Source of the DNA: Streptomyces finlayi
GTDB taxonomy: Bacteria > Actinomycetota > Actinomycetes > Streptomycetales > Streptomycetaceae
Assembly: GCF_014216315.1 (NCBI RefSeq)
Contig: NZ_CP045702.1
Location: 3,534,001 to 3,598,000, forward strand
Direction of reading: 5' to 3'
DNA length: 64,000 bases
In this document: positions 24,711 through 33,377 of the stretch, piece after piece
How positions within the stretch are numbered: the stretch's first letter is position 1
Layout: each line of letters opens with the position of its first letter
Notes under the pieces: model-generated
The model's database searches: none
What the model was told of the DNA's origin: nothing
The model's input: only the letters and a program-made list of their open reading frames with translations
Translations under genes and position numbers: made by a program

Positions 24711-26486
24711 CTACCACTCGTCGGTGTCTCCGTACTTTCCCGGATTCTGCGCACGATCCACAGCCTGTGCACACGCCTCGACGAAGGCGGCCTCGACGGC
24801 CTCCTTGCCGGTGCCACGTACGTGGGTCTCGACCTCCTGTACCGATCCTGGGCGGCGGACCGTTCGCCAAGCCGCCGGTCGGTCGGTGTAGGAGTCCGTC
24901 TCGAATTCCCAGGCCGGCACTGACCACTCTTCTGGATGGGCAGCCGCCTGCCGTTGCCCACCAGGAAGGAATACGGCCCGGAGATGGAAGACCACGGCAC
25001 GCTCGGGCATCTTCTCGCGGATGGCGCGCATGCCACTACGACTGTCGTGCTCCCAGCGCCCCCGATCCCACTCCTCGACCTCTGCGCTGTGGTCCGGCCA
25101 GTCCTCGCCCCATTGCGCGACGACCTCGTCGGCGTGTTCGCGGTGGAGGAAGGGGACCCTTCGCTCGCCGAGGCAGGCGACGTAGACCATCAGTTCGGCC
25201 GGGACGGGGCTCCGGCTGGCACCGGATGCAACCGCACCTGCGAAGGTCTGGGCCGTGCCCGTCCCCCAAAGAAGGCCGCCGATCTTGTCGGCGGTGTCCT
25301 TGAGAACTCGGCTGGTCAGGTGCTGGTAGCGGCGACGCATCCGAGCCGATTTCCCGGGTTCCCAGCCCATGATTCCGTCCACCACCGCGTCAGAGACACC
25401 GAGGATCAACAGGACGGTCGCTGCGGTGTGACGGGCGTCGTGGAGGCGACCGTCACGAACTCCCGCCGCCTTCAGCAAGTCCTTCCATTTGTGGAAGTCC
25501 GTGTTCGGGTTCAGAGGCTCACCGGTCGGCGAGGTGAAGACGTACCCCTTCTCCGTCCACAGATCGCGTGCACGCTTCCGCTCGCGGTCCTGCTCCTCCT
25601 TGTGCTGGCGGAGTAGCTCCATCAGCTCACTCGGGACGCCGATGGGCCGCTGCCCGGCGCGTGACTTCACGCTCTTGGCCTCACGCCGGGTGTTGATCTT
25701 CTGGGGGCAGAAGCCCGGCTTGCGCCCGCAGCGGTCACCACATCCGTGCTGGTAGCGGGGACGCAGCCGGCCTCGGCGTACGCGGATCACGTCGAGTTCG
25801 AAGTCGACGTCGCTCCACTGCATGCCGAGGACCTCGCCCTGCCGCAGGCCGAGCGCCAGGGCGATGACCCAGCGTGCGGTGTTGCGATGCTTGTGCGCTT
25901 CGGCGAGCAGGCGCTGGACCTCCTCGACCGAGTACGGCTCAACCTCCTCCTCTTCGACACGAGGGCCCTTGGCGACCGTGGCTGGGTTGACCGTGAGGTG
26001 AGCCCGGCGCACCGCTTCGTTGAGGGCGGTGCGGACGGTCCGGTGACTCTGGTGGGCAGTGCCGGCGGCGCTTCCGTTTTCCTGCATCTTCTTGTAGAAG
26101 CGCTCCAGGTGTTCGGGCTCCAGCTTCTCCAGGCGGTGGGCGCCGAGGCCGGGTATGAGGTGGTGGTAGACCGCGACGCGGTAGCCGTCGATGGTGTTCT
26201 CGGAGACGTTCGGCGCGGCAATGTTCTCGACCCAGTGGGTGAGCCAGGTCTCCAGGGTCCAGCTTTGACCAGCCTTGCGGACTGCACCCTTGTCGCGTTG
26301 CCGCTCCAGCTCCCGTACGACTTTGGTGACTTCGGCACGCGTCTTGCGGCTGACGTGGCGGCGGTCGGGCTTTCCGTCGTCCTTGACGCCGACGGTGACG
26401 CGTCCGTGCCAGCGCCCGTCCTTGCCGAGATAGATGCTGGAAGCGCCGTTGGGCTGACGGCTTTTCGCCGTCGCGCCCCGCGTCAT
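24711..26486 (-). CDS. int: Site-specific tyrosine integrase with long C-terminal extension
   Basis: A 591-residue phage-type integrase. An arm-binding domain (about 15-65) is followed by a SAM-like core-binding domain (75-175) and the catalytic domain with R215 (LGLRQGE), H349 and R352 (HDARHTAA) and Y387 (RRRYQHLT). A short Cys-rich insertion, CGDRCGRKPGFC, lies at 249-260. The catalytic domain ends near residue 410, yet the protein continues for about 180 residues of unknown fold. It should recombine the attL/attR repeats in tRNA-Ser. It lies next to the excisionase on the same strand. Confidence 0.93.
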   Translation of the reverse strand: MTRGATAKSRQPNGASSIYLGKDGRWHGRVTVGVKDDGKPDRRHVSRKTRAEVTKVVRELERQRDKGAVRKAGQSWTLETWLTHWVENIAAPNVSENTIDGYRVAVYHHLIPGLGAHRLEKLEPEHLERFYKKMQENGSAAGTAHQSHRTVRTALNEAVRRAHLTVNPATVAKGPRVEEEEVEPYSVEEVQRLLAEAHKHRNTARWVIALALGLRQGEVLGMQWSDVDFELDVIRVRRGRLRPRYQHGCGDRCGRKPGFCPQKINTRREAKSVKSRAGQRPIGVPSELMELLRQHKEEQDRERKRARDLWTEKGYVFTSPTGEPLNPNTDFHKWKDLLKAAGVRDGRLHDARHTAATVLLILGVSDAVVDGIMGWEPGKSARMRRRYQHLTSRVLKDTADKIGGLLWGTGTAQTFAGAVASGASRSPVPAELMVYVACLGERRVPFLHREHADEVVAQWGEDWPDHSAEVEEWDRGRWEHDSRSGMRAIREKMPERAVVFHLRAVFLPGGQRQAAAHPEEWSVPAWEFETDSYTDRPAAWRTVRRPGSVQEVETHVRGTGKEAVEAAFVEACAQAVDRAQNPGKYGDTDEW

Positions 26487-26518
26487 GCTGCGGTCCCAAA
26501 GTCGCCGGCCGTGAGCCG

Positions 26519-26782
26519 TCAGGCCAGAAACTCGTTCACCGCCTCCGCTGGGATGCGGCGCAGGCTGCCGATCTTGACCGAGGCGATCTCGCCGGAGGTG
26601 ACGTACTCGTAAAGCTTCGTGCGGCCGATACCGATCCGTCGCGCGGCCTCGGCAACGGTGAGGGCTACGAGCGTCGTGTCCCCTCCGGCTGGACGACGTT
26701 CGGATATCAGGCTCCGCAGGGCGTCTGCAGGAACGTCCAGCAGGTCGGCTATCTGGGCAAGCGGCAGTTCGGTTCGGGGCAA
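26519..26782 (-). CDS. Excisionase-type helix-turn-helix protein
   Basis: A small DNA-binding protein of the excisionase/MerR-like HTH_17 family: LTVAEAARRIGIGRTKLYEYV followed by the wing VKIGSLRRIPAEAVNEFL at the C-terminus. It lies 32 bases upstream of the integrase on the same strand, the classic xis-int order, and probably directs excision. A TTG start at 26782 is preferred because AGGAGAGG lies upstream; the frame is open to 26950, so a longer form of 143 residues cannot be ruled out. Confidence 0.82.
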   Translation of the reverse strand: MPRTELPLAQIADLLDVPADALRSLISERRPAGGDTTLVALTVAEAARRIGIGRTKLYEYVTSGEIASVKIGSLRRIPAEAVNEFLA

Positions 26783-26915
26783 GGGAGGGTCCTCTCCTGG
26801 CGGGCCATGGGACGGCGAATCCCGATAGGGCCCGGCAAGTCGTTCAGGGATGGGCGTGAAGAGAAGGAGCCGGAGACGGCAAGACCCGCGCTGTTCGTAG
26901 CAGCGAGGGGCCGAG

Positions 26916-27047
26916 TCAGCTCTGTTCGGTCGGCGCGTCCATGCGCTCACCGAGGAAGCTGCGGAGCTGTGTCGGGGCGCCGCGGTGGTGATGGAACTCG
27001 CCGTTGGAGGCGACGGTCAGCTCGTGGGTCAGCAGAGCCTTGACCAT
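26916..27047 (-). CDS. Small hypothetical protein
   Basis: A 43-residue frame, MVKALLTHELTVASNGEFHH followed by a charged tail, with GAAGGA placed correctly before the ATG. It is divergent from the DnaB-like gene. No family recognised; such short genes are common in this position of actinomycete elements. It could be spurious. Confidence 0.4.
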   Translation of the reverse strand: MVKALLTHELTVASNGEFHHHRGAPTQLRSFLGERMDAPTEQS

Positions 27048-27136
27048 GTCTTCCTTCGTAACCGCCCATCCCTGAACGATTGACCCGCGTGGCCTGGGAT
27101 TCGCCGTCCCGTACGGCCCGCAAGTTGAGGAGCTCA

Positions 27137-28675
27137 ATGTCCAGTATGGACGAACCCCGGCCGAACGCGCCACACCTCGCAGAAGCTGGCCGCCAGCCCA
27201 CGGCGGGTGACCTCACCGCGGTTCCGCCGCACGACGCCGATGCCGAGGCTGCCGTGCTGGGGGCTTGCATGCACGATTCGGCGGTGATCGACGAAGTGCG
27301 CCAACTGCTTGACGCGGCCGACTTCTACCGCCCTGCGCACGAGACGGTCTGGCGGGCCATCCTCGCTCTGTACGGCGAGGACAAGCCGACCGACCCCATC
27401 GCCTTGTCGCACCAGCTACGCGCGCAGGATGACCTGGAGCGGGTCGGGGGAGTGGTGCACGTCCACCAGCTCGCCGACGTCGTGCCCTCGGTCAGCAGCG
27501 CCGTCTACTATGCGGGCATCGTGCGCCGGATGGCCGATCTGCGCCGGTTGCGTACCTCCGGCATGCGGACCGCCCAGCGCACGATGGAACCGGGTGCCGA
27601 CCCGGACGCCATCCGCAGCGAGGTCGAAGCGGATGTCCGGATCGAGCGCGAGCGTGCACTCGCCTCCGGCCAGGGCCGGCTCTCCCGCTTCATCACCGAC
27701 GGATGGCGCTTCGTCACCGAGACAGGCGCCGACGCCGAGCCGCTATGGGGCACGCCGGAGCAGACGGCCTGGTCCTCGGGCGAGAGCCTGATGATCGTCG
27801 GAGCGCCTGGCGTCGGGAAGACCACCCTGGCCCATCAGGTGATCCTTGCCCGCTTGGGCCTGGCGGACAGCGTCTTGGACATGCCGGTCACACCCAGTCG
27901 GCGGGTGCTGTATCTGGCACTGGACCGGTACAAGCAGATCGCCCGGGCTATGGCCCGCAGCGTCGGTTCCGAGCACGAACACCGCTTGCGCGACGGTCTC
28001 GCTGTCTGGCAGGGCCCTCTGCCCGCCACGCTGGACAAGGAGCCCGATCTCTTGGCGGACCTCGCCGCCGCTCACCAGGCCGACACGATCGTGATCGACA
28101 GCCTCAAGGACGCGGTGAGCACGCTGGTCGACGACGCCCTCGGCGTCGCCTACAACAACGCCCGCCAGCGAGCTATCCGCAACGGCGTCGAAATCATGGA
28201 ACTCCACCACCAGCGCAAGGCCACCGAGGGCGCTCCACGCGCCCAGAAGCCCACCCTGGACCGCGTCTACGGCTCCACGTGGATCACCTCCGGCGCGGGC
28301 AGCGTTCTCTTCGTCTCCGGGGAGGCCGGCGACCTCGCCGTCACCCTGCACCACCTAAAAACCCCCACCGGCGAGATCGGCCCCCTCCAGGTCATCCACG
28401 ACCACGAACGCGGCATCTCGACGCTCGACCCCGCCCTCGACCCGGTCGCCATCCTGCGACAGCGCCCCGACGGCCTGACCGTGCGCGAACTCGCCATGAT
28501 CCAAAGCGGCCAGAACAACCCTGAGCGCTCGGCCACCGAGAAGGCCAGGCGCACCCTGGACCGACTCGTCAGGGCCGGACTCGCAGGCAAGGCCGAAGGC
28601 ACCGCAGGCGGCACCGGAGGCGGCCAGCAAGCCCGCTACCGCGCCTCAGTCCGCCATATCGGCGCTGTCTCCTGA
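27137..28675 (+). CDS. DnaB-like helicase/RepA-type ATPase
   Basis: A 512-residue replication protein. The N-terminal domain (about 30-130) is DnaB_N-like: PHDADAEAAVLGACMHD, FYRPAHETVWRAI and LERVGG. The RecA-like ATPase domain has Walker A GAPGVGKTT at 222-230 and Walker B DTIVIDSLKD near 313. A winged-helix end (LTVRELAMIQSG) follows. The ATG at 27137 has GAGGAG before it. This combination resembles DnaB fused to a KaiC/RepA-type module and could unwind or initiate replication of the excised element. It lies just before the iteron-like repeats. Confidence 0.85.
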   Translation: MSSMDEPRPNAPHLAEAGRQPTAGDLTAVPPHDADAEAAVLGACMHDSAVIDEVRQLLDAADFYRPAHETVWRAILALYGEDKPTDPIALSHQLRAQDDLERVGGVVHVHQLADVVPSVSSAVYYAGIVRRMADLRRLRTSGMRTAQRTMEPGADPDAIRSEVEADVRIERERALASGQGRLSRFITDGWRFVTETGADAEPLWGTPEQTAWSSGESLMIVGAPGVGKTTLAHQVILARLGLADSVLDMPVTPSRRVLYLALDRYKQIARAMARSVGSEHEHRLRDGLAVWQGPLPATLDKEPDLLADLAAAHQADTIVIDSLKDAVSTLVDDALGVAYNNARQRAIRNGVEIMELHHQRKATEGAPRAQKPTLDRVYGSTWITSGAGSVLFVSGEAGDLAVTLHHLKTPTGEIGPLQVIHDHERGISTLDPALDPVAILRQRPDGLTVRELAMIQSGQNNPERSATEKARRTLDRLVRAGLAGKAEGTAGGTGGGQQARYRASVRHIGAVS

Positions 28676-28698
28676 CCTGATCGCCGAACGCCGGGACC

Positions 28699-28883
28699 GT
28701 ACACGAGGGCGTACACGCACCCCTCCCCCGCGCACCGGCCCACGCCTCGCCGCAGGCGTACACGCCAAGAACAAAACCCCAGGTCAGACGATCACGCGAT
28801 CGTTCACGCCGTACACGCACACCAGCGTTCACGCGTGAGCCCCCCTTTAGAAGGGGGCTCGCGTGTACGCCCCCTGCGTGAAC
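28699..28883. repeat. Iteron-like repeats, possible origin of replication or transfer
   Basis: GTACACG occurs at 28699, 28711, 28758 and 28811, the variant GTTCACG at 28802 and 28827, and inverted copies CGTGTAC at 28862 and CGTGAAC at 28877. Between direct and inverted copies lies a hairpin, GAGCCCCCCTT/AAGGGGGCTC (28837-28860). Repeats plus a hairpin between the DnaB-like gene and the spdB gene suggest a rep-binding origin. Confidence 0.6.
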
Positions 28884-28922
28884 GCCGTGATCGCCTCCGC
28901 AGAACCATCCCGGAGAACCCGC

Positions 28923-29765
28923 ATGACCACACCCGCCACGCCTCTTGACACCACCCAGCAGGGCAACGCGATGCCCCACGCCGAGCACGTCCAGGACGTG
29001 AAGCCACAAGCAACGGCTCAGCATGCCGCCGAGCGGTACGCCCTCGCCGCAGCCGGAACCGTCATCATCGCCCTCACCGCCGGCGGCTTCTGGCTCTCCT
29101 ACGCACACCTCGCCCAAGTCGCCGGACAGCATGGCCTGGGAAGCTCCCCGGTCCGGCGATGGGCCTGGCCCGCGACCCTGGACGCATTCATCGTCGCGGG
29201 CGAACTGCTCATGCTCCGCGCCGGCCTCCGCCGGGTGACCGACTGGTGGGCGGTCACCCTGACCGCTACCGGGTCAGTCGGATCCATTGCGCTCAACGTG
29301 GCCGGTGTCAGCGGCACGGGCAACGCGAGCGTCGTGCCCTTGCTCGACTACGTGGTCGCGGCGGTTCCCCCGACCGCAGCCCTGCTGGCCTTCGGCGTGC
29401 TGATGCGGCAGATCCACCAACTGGTCGACCGGCCCCTCGACCGCCCGGCACTCACTTCCGCCGAGGCACCGGAACCGCGGGCCACACCATCCGAACGCAT
29501 CGCCAATCCGCAGGCAACCGACTCCAGCCGAACGCCGCCGCCCCGGATTTCGGAGGGCCAGCCGCGCGGCGGGCGTCCGGTCAGCGCGACGGTCGAGGAA
29601 CTGGTCGAGATCGGGCGGATCGCTGCGGCCGAGCAGCGCAAGCTCACACGGGGCATCGTGCAACAGGCCATACGTGCCAAGGGACATACGGTCGGCGGCC
29701 AGAGGCTGACCGAAGTCATGGAAGTCCTCCGGTCGGAACCCGGCATCGGTCGGAACGTCGGCTGA
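28923..29765 (+). CDS. DUF2637/SpdB-like membrane protein
   Basis: A 280-residue protein with about four membrane segments: roughly ALAAAGTVIIALTAGGFWL, a segment around WPATLDAFIVAGELLML, WWAVTLTATGSVGSIAL and a final one around VVPLLDYVVAAVPPTAALL. A basic Pro-rich linker and a C-terminal helical DNA-binding-like region (RGIVQQAIRAKGHTVGGQRL) follow. This is the DUF2637 layout found in spread (Spd) proteins of Streptomyces plasmids, which act in intramycelial spread. The ATG at 28923 has GGAGA before it. It sits between the putative origin and the mobilisation genes. Confidence 0.75.
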   Translation: MTTPATPLDTTQQGNAMPHAEHVQDVKPQATAQHAAERYALAAAGTVIIALTAGGFWLSYAHLAQVAGQHGLGSSPVRRWAWPATLDAFIVAGELLMLRAGLRRVTDWWAVTLTATGSVGSIALNVAGVSGTGNASVVPLLDYVVAAVPPTAALLAFGVLMRQIHQLVDRPLDRPALTSAEAPEPRATPSERIANPQATDSSRTPPPRISEGQPRGGRPVSATVEELVEIGRIAAAEQRKLTRGIVQQAIRAKGHTVGGQRLTEVMEVLRSEPGIGRNVG

Positions 29766-29913
29766 TCGCCCGCCATCCCGGTGGCCGGAACTCCTACGGC
29801 CACCGGTCAAGCGGTCCCCGCCTCTCTGCCGCCGTCACTCATCCACACTCCCGCAGTCGTAGCCGTGGCCTCCGCACGCCACCACCCGGCCCACACCTTC
29901 CGGAGAGCTATCC

Positions 29914-30639
29914 GTGACCCACGACCCGAACCACACTGACGGCTCCATCGATGAGCCGCCGACACTGACGAAGTCGCCTACGCTGACAGAACGTCTGCGG
30001 CGGGCGTTCGGACGGACCGCTCCTGGCGGAGCCAGTAGTACCCCGAGTCCGACTCATGGCCGGTCTTCGGGGGTCTCCGCCCCGGGGGTGGCGGAGACGG
30101 CCCTGCGCCAGGGGGCGCCGGACCGGGAGGCCGGGGCCGAGGGCGGCCCCGACCAGGACGAGCTCCGTACCGTCCAGCAGCAGATCCTCCACCCCACGCC
30201 CACCGCCGAGCCGACGGCCGACGAGCGCGATGTGCAGAGCGTCCAGCCGGCGATCCGCCGCTTCACCGGCACCAAGCGAACCGTCCGCGTCGGCCCGCTG
30301 CGCTTCACCGCCGACGAGCACGCCGCCCTCCAGGAGGCGGCCGCCGAGCACGGCTACAAGGGCGAATCCAGCTTCGCCGCCGACATCGTCCTCGCGTTCA
30401 TCACCGGCCGGTTCACCGCCAACCTGCCACTGTCCGAGGACCGCCGCCGCACCCACATGTTCCGCGCCCAGGTGCTGCGCGCCCTCAACCGCACCGGCGT
30501 CAACGTCAACCAGATCGCCCGCGCGCTCAATAGCGACTACACCCCGCCCGACATCCGCCAGCGCCTCGACGAACTCCACCACCTGCTCACCCTGATCGCC
30601 GAAGCCCTGCGCCGGCCCACTGACCCGACGGAGGTCTGA
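29914..30639 (+). CDS. MobC-type relaxosome accessory protein
   Basis: A 241-residue protein with a disordered Pro/Thr-rich N-terminal half and a ribbon-helix-helix/MobC C-terminal half: VRVGPLRFTADEHAALQEAA, then LNRTGVNVNQIARALN, the hallmark of MobC proteins that melt DNA near the nick site. It ends three bases before the relaxase gene, so the two are co-translated. Confidence 0.85.
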   Translation: MTHDPNHTDGSIDEPPTLTKSPTLTERLRRAFGRTAPGGASSTPSPTHGRSSGVSAPGVAETALRQGAPDREAGAEGGPDQDELRTVQQQILHPTPTAEPTADERDVQSVQPAIRRFTGTKRTVRVGPLRFTADEHAALQEAAAEHGYKGESSFAADIVLAFITGRFTANLPLSEDRRRTHMFRAQVLRALNRTGVNVNQIARALNSDYTPPDIRQRLDELHHLLTLIAEALRRPTDPTEV

Positions 30640-30642
30640 CCC

Positions 30643-32370
30643 ATGATCGCCGCCATCAAACCGACCGGATCCAACACCCGCGGCCTGCTCGCCTACCTCT
30701 ACGGCCCCGGCCGACACGACGAACACCTCGACCCGCACCTGGTCACCGGATTCGCCATGCTCGCCATGCCCGACCCCGGACGCGACGAGAACGCCACCCT
30801 CACCGAACTCGGCCGCCACCTCGACGAGCCCGTACGCCTACGGAACAGCGAGTTCGGCAAGCCCGTCACCGCCCATGTCTGGCACTGCCCCGTCCGCGCC
30901 GCACCCGAAGACCGTCATCTCTCCGACACCGAGTGGGGCGAGATCGCCCAACGCATCGTCCACGCAGCGGGCATTGCCCCTGACGGCGACGACCTGGCCT
31001 GCCGCTGGATCGCCGTACGCCACGCCGACGACCACATCCACATCCTCGCCACCACCGTCCGCGAAGACGGCCGCCGCCCCAAACTCCACGACAGCGGCAT
31101 ACGCGTCGGCGACGCCTGCCGCCAGATCGAGAAGGACTACGGGCTGCGCCGCCTACGGAAGGGCGACCGCACCGCCGAGCGCCGGCCCACCCAGGCCGAG
31201 ATGCACAAGGCCGAGCGCCTCGGCTGGGAGCAGACCAGCCGCCAGTGGCTCCAGGACCGCATCCGCGCGGCCATCCCGCACGCCACCAGCGCAGAGGAGC
31301 TCCTCGCCTACCTCGAAGCCGACGACATCCTGGTCAAGCCCCGCCGAGGCCCCTCCGGAGACCTCCTCGGCTACGCCGCCGGCCGCCCCGGCGACCTCAA
31401 CAAGGACGGCGAGCAGATCTACCACCCCGGCGGGAAGATCGCCCCCGACCTCACCCTGCCCAAACTCAAGGCCCGCCTGGAAACCAGCGCACCTGAGGAA
31501 CACCCCACCGCCCGTCGCGACCGACCCACCACCCCCTGGCATCAGGCCACCGAAGCCCTCGACGCCCTCCACACCGAGACCACCAACGCGAGCGCCGACG
31601 AGGACGCACGAACACAGGCGAACATCAGCGCTCTGGGCGAACTGATCGAAGCCACCGCGCAAGCAGCACCCGCCGACCACCGTGCTCAACTGCGCGCAGC
31701 CAGTGCGGTATTCGCCCGTGCACAGCGGTCACAGGTCCGGGCCGAGGACCATGCCGCCCACGCCCTGCGGACCGCGGCCCGCGACATCGCACACACCGCC
31801 ACCGGCCCCGACGGCAGCGCCCTCGCAGCCCTGACCGCCGCACTCCTCTGGGCCGCCATCCTCGCCGCACGCTGGCACGAGGCCAAGGGCCACGCCCACC
31901 AGGCCGACGCTGCCCGCCAAGCCGTCCAGCACCTCCAGTCAGCAGCCGACCACGCACTCGCTCCGACACTCACCGCACTCGAAGCCCGGCGCCCTGGTGA
32001 AGGGACCCGCCGCACTCTCGCCAACGACGTACGCGCAGCCGTCCCCGAACACGCCGAGCGGATCCTCACCGACCCCGGCTGGCCCGCCCTCGCCACCGTC
32101 CTCGCCGACGCCGAAGCCAGCGGCCACAAACCCCACCACCTCCTCCAGGAAGCCGCAGCCCGCCGAGAGCTCAGCACAGCCCGCCAACCGGCCCGCGTCC
32201 TGATCACCCGCATCCAGCACACCAGCCGCAACCCCGCACCCAACCGCCGCGCCGAAGCAGCCCGACTCCGCTCGACCCTGGGCCTCGCGCCCAGCGGACA
32301 GCAGGTCCGAAACCCCCAGCCCACCACGGCACCCGCGACCGCCGCCGAGCAACGCCACCGAAGGCGCTGA
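30643..32370 (+). CDS. Relaxase/mobilisation nuclease
   Basis: A 575-residue relaxase. The catalytic core is in the first 180 residues. The metal-binding three-histidine motif is visible as RHADDHIHILATT (H127, H131, H133). A tyrosine near the N-terminus (Y18 or Y20 in LLAYLYGPGR) is the probable nucleophile. The C-terminal half is a long Ala-rich helical region that has a second, decayed copy at 45556-46314. It should nick at an oriT, which is not located with certainty but may lie in the 28.7-28.9 kb repeats or in the 29766-29913 gap. Confidence 0.88.
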   Translation: MIAAIKPTGSNTRGLLAYLYGPGRHDEHLDPHLVTGFAMLAMPDPGRDENATLTELGRHLDEPVRLRNSEFGKPVTAHVWHCPVRAAPEDRHLSDTEWGEIAQRIVHAAGIAPDGDDLACRWIAVRHADDHIHILATTVREDGRRPKLHDSGIRVGDACRQIEKDYGLRRLRKGDRTAERRPTQAEMHKAERLGWEQTSRQWLQDRIRAAIPHATSAEELLAYLEADDILVKPRRGPSGDLLGYAAGRPGDLNKDGEQIYHPGGKIAPDLTLPKLKARLETSAPEEHPTARRDRPTTPWHQATEALDALHTETTNASADEDARTQANISALGELIEATAQAAPADHRAQLRAASAVFARAQRSQVRAEDHAAHALRTAARDIAHTATGPDGSALAALTAALLWAAILAARWHEAKGHAHQADAARQAVQHLQSAADHALAPTLTALEARRPGEGTRRTLANDVRAAVPEHAERILTDPGWPALATVLADAEASGHKPHHLLQEAAARRELSTARQPARVLITRIQHTSRNPAPNRRAEAARLRSTLGLAPSGQQVRNPQPTTAPATAAEQRHRRR

Positions 32371-32419
32371 CAGCCACAAAGCCCACGGCAGCCACCCCGC
32401 CCCACTAAGGAGATCCCTT

Positions 32420-32784
32420 ATGTCTGCATCCGCCCCTCGCCCCCACGTCATGGCCCTGCTGTTCGACACGGACTTCAACCGACCGTCGGGTACTCGCGCC
32501 TTCCGCCACCTCGACGGACGCCCCTTCACCGAGGAGGAGCAGGCCCTCGCCGATGACGCCACCTCGAAGAACTCCAGGCCGCCGGCGTCCACGTCCACAA
32601 CCCCGAGGCCGGAGCTGAGGCCAAGGCCGCCGCGCACCACATGGCCGAGCTTCTGTTCAAGTACGTCCTCCCGCACGGTGAAGCCCTCCTCCCCTTCATG
32701 ACCCACGAGGACATGCTCGAGTACGGCCGGTTGGACAGCATCATCGCTGCGGGTGCCGGGCCTCTCCGCCCGCACAAGGACTGA
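32420..32784 (+). pseudogene. Frameshifted small hypothetical gene
   Basis: The frame opens MSASAPRPHVMALLFDTDFN and reads to ALADDATS near 32563. The continuation with normal codon use is in another frame: EELQAAGVHVHNPEAGAEAK through GAGPLRPHKD to the stop at 32784. Joined, they give a coherent protein of about 120 residues. A one-base shift in a poorly distinguished stretch (CACCTCGAAGAA) separates them. The family is unknown to me. It follows the relaxase by 50 bases with GGAG before the ATG. Either a pseudogene or a sequencing error. Confidence 0.6.
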
Positions 32785-32816
32785 GCACACAGGCACGGCA
32801 CCAGCTGCAAGCACCG

Positions 32817-32855
32817 GCGGCCGGTGGTCGGGAGAGCCTCCCGACCACCGGCCGC
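32817..32855. terminator. Terminator after the mobilisation operon
   Basis: GCGGCCGGTGGTCGGGAG (32817-32834) and its perfect complement (32838-32855) form an 18-bp stem with a three-base loop. Confidence 0.88.
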
Positions 32856-32987
32856 ACCCCGTCGTCTGGTCTGCCGGCCACAGCGCGACCTCGATCCTCG
32901 ACCGCCCTCGGTCAGCTCCACACTCATCCGGCTCACGCACAAGCAGGAGAACCGGATCCTTCGAACCGAGCAGTCGACTTGAGACGT

Positions 32988-33239
32988 TCACGGACTTCCG
33001 GACTGCGTGACGCTCCGAGCGAGTTGACCCACGACGTTCAAAACGCCCTGCCCGAAGCTGGTCGGAGCGATCAGCACGCCGAACACCAGCACCACGATCA
33101 CGGTCAGCTTCTCGTCTGACCGGCTTCGGGCCTGGGTGCGTCGACGTAGTCGCAGGACGATGATGACAGCCAGTAGGACCGCCACGTTGATGGTCAGAAT
33201 CACCTTGCCAGCCCTCCTGTCAGGCAACACATCGGGCAT
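32988..33239 (-). CDS. Small two-helix membrane protein
   Basis: An 83-residue protein with two hydrophobic segments, VILTINVAVLLAVIIVL and LTVIVVLVFGVLIAPTSFG, separated by an Arg-rich loop that should face the cytoplasm. AGGAAGG precedes the ATG. No family recognised. Small membrane proteins of this kind are common in Streptomyces plasmids and elements. Confidence 0.6.
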   Translation of the reverse strand: MPDVLPDRRAGKVILTINVAVLLAVIIVLRLRRRTQARSRSDEKLTVIVVLVFGVLIAPTSFGQGVLNVVGQLARSVTQSGSP

Positions 33240-33377
33240 CCCAGCCTTCCTGCATGGTCGGAGCTGGTCGAGGAAATGGTTCGGTTACGAGTAGTTGGCA
33301 ACAAAACGCCCACCCTGGGCTTGATTTGCCCGGCACCTGTCAGGCCATCGGGCAGGTGCATCCCCGCATCCCACGAG

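Noticed and set aside
28699..28883. CRISPR array
   Set aside because: The repeats are only seven bases, irregularly spaced and partly inverted, without cas genes; iterons fit better. No CRISPR array was seen elsewhere in the window.
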